A DNA stretch of 48,875 nucleotides. It comes from Syntrophaceae bacterium UBA6109 (GTDB lineage: Bacteria > Desulfobacterota > Syntrophia > Syntrophales > UBA6109). Made by a program: the position numbers and the translations under genes. Positions 44,485 through 48,875 of this stretch are shown here, one piece after another. Below the pieces are notes generated by a model. That model was not told the origin of the DNA. It did not search any database and saw nothing but the letters and a program-made list of their open reading frames with translations. Where the stretch lies: the NCBI GenBank assembly GCA_002428445.1, contig DIWJ01000032.1, positions 33,278 through 82,152 on the forward strand. Reading direction: 5' to 3'. Numbering within the stretch: position 1 is the first letter of the stretch; each line of letters starts with the position of its first letter.

Positions 44485-45387
44485 GTGATTCTCGGACCTG
44501 CCAATACGACGGGAAAAGTGGACGATGCATTTCTCATCATCGTCGTCTGCTGCGTGGTCCTGCTGGCGGCGGTAACCGTCAGTATGGTCGTCTTTCTCTT
44601 CAAGTACAACCGGAAGAGGCACCCCCGCCCGGAGCACGTCCGGGAGAATATCGCCCTGGAGATCGTCTGGACGGTGGTTCCCACGATCCTCGTTCTGCTC
44701 ATGTTTTACTTCGGCTGGGTCGACTTCGATATGATCCGCAATCCCCCGAAAGATGCCGTGCCCGTCCAGGTCACGGCCCGCCAGTGGTCCTGGCTCTTCA
44801 CCTATGAAAACGGGCGGCAGGAAGACGTCCTGAACGTCCCCCTGGGAAGGCCGGTGAAACTCCTCATGACGTCCGCCGACGTCCTCCATTGTCTTTTCAT
44901 CCCCGCCTACCGGATCAAGGAGGATTGCGTCCCCGGAATGACCACCCACCTCTGGTTTACCGCGAATGAGACGGGGACCTACGACATCTTCTGCACGGAG
45001 TATTGCGGCGTCGGCCACTCCCACATGCGTTCGAAGCTCGTCGCGATGACACCCGAGGATTTCCGGAAGTGGTACGACGCAGCGCCCGGAAAGTCCGCCG
45101 CCGACCTCGGGCCGAAGATCCTTCAGGCGAAGGGCTGCCTGGGATGCCACTCCCTGGACGGCGCCGCGAAGGTCGGTCCGACCTTCAAGGGTCTCATGGG
45201 GAAGGAGGAAACGGTGATCGTCGCCGGCGAAGAGCGGAAGATCACGGTGGACAGGGCCTTTGTCCGCGATCACATCGTGAATCCCCGGTCAGCCACGGTA
45301 AAGGGGTTCCCGCCTGTCATGCCTCCCACCGCGATGACGGACGAGGAACTCGATACGGTCGCCGCCTACCTGGAGACAGTGCGATGA
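44485..45387 (+). CDS. ctaC: Cytochrome c oxidase subunit II with C-terminal haem c
   Basis: A 300-residue fusion from GTG 44485. Two N-terminal membrane helices are followed by the CuA domain with all ligands: His135, Cys170, Glu172, Cys174, His178 and Met181 (CTEYCGVGHSHM). A cytochrome c domain with CLGCH at 218-222 is attached at the C-terminus, so the enzyme is of the caa3 class and carries its own electron entry site. It has no lipobox. SCO (upstream) would load CuA. Confidence 0.95.
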   Translation: MILGPANTTGKVDDAFLIIVVCCVVLLAAVTVSMVVFLFKYNRKRHPRPEHVRENIALEIVWTVVPTILVLLMFYFGWVDFDMIRNPPKDAVPVQVTARQWSWLFTYENGRQEDVLNVPLGRPVKLLMTSADVLHCLFIPAYRIKEDCVPGMTTHLWFTANETGTYDIFCTEYCGVGHSHMRSKLVAMTPEDFRKWYDAAPGKSAADLGPKILQAKGCLGCHSLDGAAKVGPTFKGLMGKEETVIVAGEERKITVDRAFVRDHIVNPRSATVKGFPPVMPPTAMTDEELDTVAAYLETVR

Positions 45388-46253
45388 CGATGCAGGGGAC
45401 CCTCCGTTCAGCCCTGTGCCTGTGCAAGGTGAAGATCGCCCTGCTGGCTTCACTGTCGGCGGCGACGGGTTTTCTGCTGGCAAAGGGCGCCTCCGGAGGC
45501 TCGGCGCCTGCACTCCTGATCGCAGGCGTTTTCCTTCTGGCCTGCGGCGCCTGCGCCCTCAACCAGTACCAGGAGCGCGGCATCGATGCCCGGATGGCAA
45601 GAACCGCCGGCAGACCGATCCCGGCGGGCAGGATCCGGCCTGCCGCCGCCCTTCGCTTCTCCGCGGTCCTGATCCTTCTGGGCGACGCACTTCTCTTTCT
45701 CGCCGATTCCTGGGCGGCGCCTCTCCTCGGGCTTTCCGCAGTCCTCTGGTATAATGGGGTCTATACACATCTGAAGGCCCGCAGCGCCTTTGCGGCGATT
45801 CCCGGCGCCCTGGTAGGCGCCATCCCTCCGGCGATCGGGTGGACGGCTGGAGGAGGCGGTCTCGGCGAGCCCGCGCTCCTGGCTCTGTGCTTTTTCTTCT
45901 TCATGTGGCAGGTGCCGCATTTTTTCGTTCATCTGGCGGCTTTCGGAAAGGAGTACGAGGAGATCGGCCGTCCCTGCCTGACGGCGGTCTTCACGGGGAG
46001 ACAACTCGATCGCCTCACCTTCCAGTGGCTCCTTGCGACGGCGGTCAGCCTGCAGATGATCATTTTCCACGGCCTGATAGGATCGCCCCTGGTCCAGGCC
46101 GCCATTCTCGCCGCCTCGCTTTGGCTTGTTGCCGAAGGACTGCTGCGGATCAGCCGATCCGATTATCCCGCCTTGTTCAAGGGGATCAATATCTTCATGC
46201 TTGCCGTGCTGCTCCTGATCTATCTCGATGCCGTTCCGCGCCACCTCCCGTAG
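45384..46253 (+). CDS. ctaB: Protoheme IX farnesyltransferase (haem O synthase)
   Basis: A 289-residue UbiA-superfamily membrane protein starting at ATG 45384, overlapping the ctaC stop as ATGA. The family motif ALNQYQERGIDARM followed by RTAGRPIPAG is clear, and the HFFVHLAAFGKEYEEIG region matches the second conserved block. It adds farnesyl to protoheme for the oxidase haem. No haem A synthase (CtaA) gene is seen in the window; it may be elsewhere, or the oxidase may use haem O. Confidence 0.9.
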   Translation: MTMQGTLRSALCLCKVKIALLASLSAATGFLLAKGASGGSAPALLIAGVFLLACGACALNQYQERGIDARMARTAGRPIPAGRIRPAAALRFSAVLILLGDALLFLADSWAAPLLGLSAVLWYNGVYTHLKARSAFAAIPGALVGAIPPAIGWTAGGGGLGEPALLALCFFFFMWQVPHFFVHLAAFGKEYEEIGRPCLTAVFTGRQLDRLTFQWLLATAVSLQMIIFHGLIGSPLVQAAILAASLWLVAEGLLRISRSDYPALFKGINIFMLAVLLLIYLDAVPRHLP

Positions 46254-46278
46254 CAGGTTGTTGAAAAAGTTGTTAAGA

Positions 46279-46404
46279 GCAGGCTGTTCAAAAATGTCCG
46301 GATGCAAGGCTTCTGAAATCCTGAGCCATGAGGCGTACTTGGCGGTACGTCGAATGGCGAGGGATGAAGAAAACGCAGCAGCCGGGCGATTTTCAACAGC
46401 CTGC
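46279..46404 (+). repeat. MITE-like inverted-repeat element, copy 2
   Basis: A 126-bp element with ends GCAGGCTGTTCAAAAA and TTTTCAACAGCCTGC; the outer repeats extend over about 23 bp with a few mismatches. A further partial left end (GCAGGTTGTTGAAAAAG) precedes it at about 46255, within the ctaB stop region. Interior matches between copies are weaker than the ends. It lies 31 bp upstream of the promoter of the structured RNA. Confidence 0.7.
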
Positions 46405-46434
46405 TAGAGACCCGTCCTTTCTCTGTCCTTTCTC

Positions 46435-46462
46435 TTGACAGGTCCGGAAGGGCGTTTATATT
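46435..46462 (+). promoter_or_regulatory. Near-consensus sigma70 promoter for the structured RNA
   Basis: TTGACA (46435-46440), 16 bp, TATATT (46457-46462). Transcription should start at about 46469, exactly at the first base of the closing stem of the RNA. Confidence 0.7.
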
Positions 46463-46468
46463 AGAATC

Positions 46469-46552
46469 AAACCTCGTCACTAGGCCATAGAGGCCGAATC
46501 GGCATTCCGCGAAAGTGGAACCAACCGGTATAAAAAACGGACGAGGTTTTTT
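46469..46552 (+). ncRNA. Compact structured RNA or leader, unrecognised family
   Basis: About 84 nt. The first ten bases AAACCTCGTC pair perfectly with GACGAGGTTT at 46540-46549, which runs into six Ts, so the 5' and 3' ends form the terminator stem. Inside are a GGCC-ATAGA-GGCC hairpin (46483-46495), an alternative GCCG-AAT-CGGC hairpin sharing its 3' side (46493-46503), and TTCCGC-GAAA-GTGGAA with a GNRA loop (46505-46520). An A-rich run (46531-46537) follows. It may be a free-standing small RNA or a riboswitch-like leader for the SDR gene 51 bp downstream. I tested the common riboswitch classes by memory and none fits. Confidence 0.6.
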
Positions 46553-46602
46553 GCGTCCCGCAAACGCCGCCCGAAGTGGCCCCTGAAAAGGAGGATGCCT
46601 GC

Positions 46603-47298
46603 ATGAATCGCATTGTTGTGGTAACCGGTTCGACGCGGGGGATCGGCTATGCGGCGGCGGCCGAGTTCCTTAAACATGGCGACCGCGTCGTCGTTTTGTG
46701 CCGCCACCGCAGTCACGTCGACAAGGCCGTGAAGGATCTGACGGCCGCAGGCAAGGGCGAAGACATCCTGGGCATCGCTGCCGATATTCGGAAGCCCAAA
46801 AACGTCGAAAGAATCGTCGATCGGGTCCTGAAGCATTTCGGCCGGATCGATGTCCTTGTCAACAATGCCGGGGTGGCCGTCTACAGGCCGATCGGGGAGA
46901 CGACCGACGACGACTGGGACAGGATCGTCGATACCAACCTCAAGGGGACTTTTCTATTTCTCCGGCAGGTGCTCCCCGTGATGCGCAAGCAGCGAAAAGG
47001 GGTCATCGTGAACATTTCTTCCGGCCTCGGCGTCGAAGGAATGGCCGGTTTCTCGGCCTACTGCGCATCGAAATTCGGCGTCGTGGGTCTGACCAAGGCG
47101 ATCGCCGACGAGGTGGATGTCCCCGGAATCAAGGTTTACGCGGTGCTTCCGGGCGCGGTGGATACAACGCTCGTCGCGGGGAGCGGTCTCGAGATCGATC
47201 CTTCCGACCTGCTGAAGCCCGAATATCTTGCCCGCCGGATCTTTGCGGTTGCCGAAGGGAAAGCCTCATCCGGCTCCCTGGTCAAGGTCTATTCCTGA
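46603..47298 (+). CDS. Short-chain dehydrogenase/reductase
   Basis: A 231-residue SDR from ATG 46603 (AAAAGGAGG upstream). The NAD(P)-binding TGSTRGIG is at about 8-15, NNAG at 86-89, and the catalytic Ser (SSGLGVEG), Tyr and Lys (YCASK) are in place. SDRs oxidise or reduce alcohols, ketones or enoyl substrates in the cytoplasm; FabG-like enzymes are of this size, but the substrate cannot be told. The structured RNA is directly upstream. Confidence 0.9.
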   Translation: MNRIVVVTGSTRGIGYAAAAEFLKHGDRVVVLCRHRSHVDKAVKDLTAAGKGEDILGIAADIRKPKNVERIVDRVLKHFGRIDVLVNNAGVAVYRPIGETTDDDWDRIVDTNLKGTFLFLRQVLPVMRKQRKGVIVNISSGLGVEGMAGFSAYCASKFGVVGLTKAIADEVDVPGIKVYAVLPGAVDTTLVAGSGLEIDPSDLLKPEYLARRIFAVAEGKASSGSLVKVYS

Positions 47299-47393
47299 GG
47301 GCCGGAGCGGCCGGGGAACGTCACATCGCCCGTGCGCAGTTGAACCGGACGTATGCTCACGTCCCGGCATTGTGCAACCTGTGAATTTTTGAT

Positions 47394-48107
47394 ATGAAAG
47401 AAGCGAATATCAAACCAGGAGGCAACGCCTTCGAAGAGACAATGAAGAAAACGGCATCGCAAGACATCCGTTACCAACCGCTCTACTCCCTCACGGAGGT
47501 GAGCCGCTATGCCCGCGTGAAGCCCGCGACTCTCCGCCTGTGGACCCATGACAGGGGGACCGGTTTGGTTATTCCGGATGAAGACCAGCGAACAGCTCCG
47601 TTAAGCTTCATCAATCTCATCGAAGCGTACGTTCTTGAAAGCCTGCGCCGTTTCCATCACCTGCCCATGCAGCGCATCCGCAGAGCCATGGAATGGTTTC
47701 GCGAGAATTACGATACGCCCCATCCCCTTGCAGAACTGAATCTCGAAACGGACGGATACGATCTCTTCATCCGGGTAATGGACATCCCCATCAATGCGAC
47801 CCGGAGGGGACAGGCCGGGTTCCCCGAAGTCCTGGCCCGCTACCTGAGGCGAATCGAGAGGGACAGAGACAAGATTCCCGTCCGCTTCTACCCGTACACC
47901 TATACCCAGGCTCCCAAGAGCATCGTCATGGATCCCGCCGTGGCGTATGGCCGGCCGGTAATGGCAGGCACCCGCGTGACCAGCCAGATGATCTTCGACC
48001 GGTATAGCGGAGGCGAAAGCCTTGGTGATATCGCCGCCGATTACGATCTCGAAATCTCTCTCGTCGAGGAGGCACTTCGGTGCGAGATCGAGCGAATCGC
48101 CGCCTGA
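47394..48107 (+). CDS. Antitoxin with MerR-like region and DUF433 domain
   Basis: A 237-residue protein with an N-terminal MerR-like helix-turn-helix (YSLTEVSRYARVKPATLRLW) and a C-terminal DUF433 domain (about 185-235: DPAVAYGRPVMAGTRVTSQM, then IFDRYSGGESLGDIAADYDL). The DUF433 part is a typical antitoxin for PIN-like toxins, and the next gene overlaps it by 28 bp. Start is uncertain: ATG 47394 lacks a ribosome site, and ATG 47442 is also possible. Confidence 0.75.
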   Translation: MKEANIKPGGNAFEETMKKTASQDIRYQPLYSLTEVSRYARVKPATLRLWTHDRGTGLVIPDEDQRTAPLSFINLIEAYVLESLRRFHHLPMQRIRRAMEWFRENYDTPHPLAELNLETDGYDLFIRVMDIPINATRRGQAGFPEVLARYLRRIERDRDKIPVRFYPYTYTQAPKSIVMDPAVAYGRPVMAGTRVTSQMIFDRYSGGESLGDIAADYDLEISLVEEALRCEIERIAA

Positions 48108-48268
48108 TCATCCTCCTCGATGAAAATCTTTCCGGTCACCGCATCATCAAGGGATTGACCGATCTCAACATCCCGGTAAAACCGCAAACGGCTATCATGA
48201 AACGCGGCGTGATACCTCCTCCGAGACAAGCACTGCAGCTTACGTCAGTGCTCGTGAATGATCGGTGA
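48080..48268 (+). pseudogene. Truncated PIN-like toxin (DUF5615-type)
   Basis: The 62-codon frame opens with RLIILLDENLSGHRIIKGL, the conserved start of DUF5615 toxins including the first active-site acids, and reaches MKRGV. Then it continues in unrelated sequence (IPPPRQALQL) and stops. The family is usually about 110 residues and contains further Asp residues (TxDxDF) that are missing here. The toxin is therefore probably dead while the antitoxin remains. Confidence 0.6.
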
Positions 48269-48339
48269 TTGCCCTCAAGCCGCTTTCAGCACAAGTAATT
48301 CAATTCATAGACAGTGGCCAGTTGAAATGAGGAGTACGT

Positions 48340-48678
48340 GTGACAGATATGAATAGACTTGCATTAAAACTTGCGGTCGTAGTTTCAGCGATACTGATTA
48401 CCGTACCTGTGTCAGCTTGGCACGACAAAACCCACGTGGCCATGGCAAAGGCCGCGGGCTACAAAACATGGTTCAATGCAGCCGGCGCCGACATAACGAA
48501 AACAAAGGCTGAGGACAAAGAAGGCGGCAACCACTATTTCGACAATCTCAGAGACGAGAAAGTGACACCGGAAATGGCTCTCGCCCAGGCGAAGATTTAC
48601 GATTACCCCGGCGATGAGGAGGAAGGACACCTTTACAGCGCCGTCATCGCCTCAATTCGGAAGCATCTGGACAAGTAA
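48340..48678 (+). CDS. Small secreted protein resembling S1/P1 nuclease or phospholipase C start
   Basis: A 112-residue protein starting at GTG 48340 (GAGGAG five bases upstream). A signal peptide (LKLAVVVSAILITVPVSA) is followed by mature WHDKTHVAMAKAAGY. A Trp at the mature N-terminus with following His is how the S1/P1 nuclease and zinc phospholipase C families bind zinc. Later NHYFDN and GHLYSAVIASIRKH give further His ligands. The protein is much shorter than those enzymes (250 or more residues). Activity is unproven; it could be a minimal relative. Confidence 0.6.
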   Translation: MTDMNRLALKLAVVVSAILITVPVSAWHDKTHVAMAKAAGYKTWFNAAGADITKTKAEDKEGGNHYFDNLRDEKVTPEMALAQAKIYDYPGDEEEGHLYSAVIASIRKHLDK

Positions 48679-48687
48679 CAAGGGATC

Positions 48688-48771
48688 ATGACCCAGGAGG
48701 AAATCTACGATCAGCTGGCACAAGGAGCGGCACTGCTGAGGGCCATTCAGGAGTATGCCATGAAGAAATGA
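48688..48771 (+). CDS. Candidate micro-protein (27 residues)
   Basis: ATG 48688 begins a 27-codon frame (EEIYDQLAQGAALLRAIQEY, then AMKK) nine bases after the previous stop, with AAGGG upstream. It is a single amphipathic helix. Low confidence as a real gene. Confidence 0.3.
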   Translation: MTQEEIYDQLAQGAALLRAIQEYAMKK

Positions 48772-48806
48772 ACCCTGTATCTCTCAGTACGCAAGGGTCC
48801 TTTTTC
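48772..48806 (+). terminator. Probable terminator after the secreted-protein gene
   Basis: ACCCT pairs with AGGGT, with GTA/TAC adding to the stem around a bulge (48772-48798); a T-rich tract CCTTTTTCTTTT follows. Confidence 0.5.
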
Positions 48807-48875
48807 TTTTAGATAAGTAAACCACATTTTGACATGGACTGATAATGATCTATCAGAGGTGGTCTGGGTTCTTCG

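Noticed and set aside
46469..46552. Known riboswitch (c-di-GMP-I, preQ1, fluoride, guanidine, SAM, TPP)
   Set aside because: The A-rich run after a hairpin recalls preQ1-I, but the flanking core sequences and order of helices do not fit any of these classes.
1..48875. CRISPR array
   Set aside because: No regularly spaced direct repeats of 23-47 bp were seen in any intergenic region.

Overview
The window is GC-rich chromosomal DNA from a Gram-negative bacterium, most likely a deltaproteobacterium in the broad sense (Desulfobacterota, Syntrophia-like). This is an inference from the mfd/PpiC/SurA arrangement, the tRNA-Sec gene, the style of the REC-LuxR regulator and the dispersed inverted-repeat element. 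It carries aerobic respiratory machinery: a bd-type quinol oxidase, a Rieske/cytochrome b complex and an A2-type cytochrome c oxidase.

Layout. (1) Positions 1-8270, minus strand: one tightly packed operon, mfd > PpiC lipoprotein > SurA-like chaperone > uvrA, with uvrA cut by the window edge. (2) 8487-10037, plus strand: moeA, a MITE-like inverted-repeat element, and selC (tRNA-Sec, anticodon TCA). (3) 10038 to about 22400: an accessory region next to selC, with an AbiE-type toxin-antitoxin pair, remnants of hsdS, a primase-like gene and an IS4-type transposase, a caspase-like lipoprotein, a MoaD/ThiS-like protein, a phosphoesterase, a methyltransferase, an alcohol dehydrogenase, two paralogous lipoproteins, and a decayed GNAT and a decayed small membrane-protein gene. 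Three degenerate copies of the selC 3' end lie inside it (near 15966, 17856 and 19960), as if islands had been added one after another at selC. (4) 22604-30398: a small membrane protein, a cold-shock protein, a TSUP permease, a very large AsmA-like (DUF748) protein, an Fe-S aldo/keto reductase, a universal stress protein and a REC-coiled-coil-LuxR regulator.

(5) 30489-46253 is a respiratory block. cydA-cydB-ubiA (minus) diverges from a CheY-like receiver; a monohaem cytochrome c, a Cu(I) P1B-ATPase and a SHOCT protein follow on the minus strand. An eight-gene plus-strand operon then encodes Rieske, a cytochrome b fused to two c-type haem domains, SCO, CtaD, CtaE, CtaF, CtaC with a haem c domain, and CtaB. 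A previously unassigned palindrome, TGGTAG-N7-CTACCA, occurs twice between cydA and the receiver, once upstream of the cytochrome c, and once upstream of the Rieske gene, which suggests one unknown regulator for the whole block. (6) 46254-48875: another copy of the inverted-repeat element, a near-consensus promoter driving a compact structured RNA of about 84 nt that ends in a terminator, an SDR oxidoreductase, a DUF433-type antitoxin with a truncated PIN-like toxin, and a small secreted protein.

The most unusual signals are the shared respiratory palindrome, the structured RNA at 46469-46552, and the repeated selC 3' ends. No CRISPR array, rRNA or integrase gene was seen.
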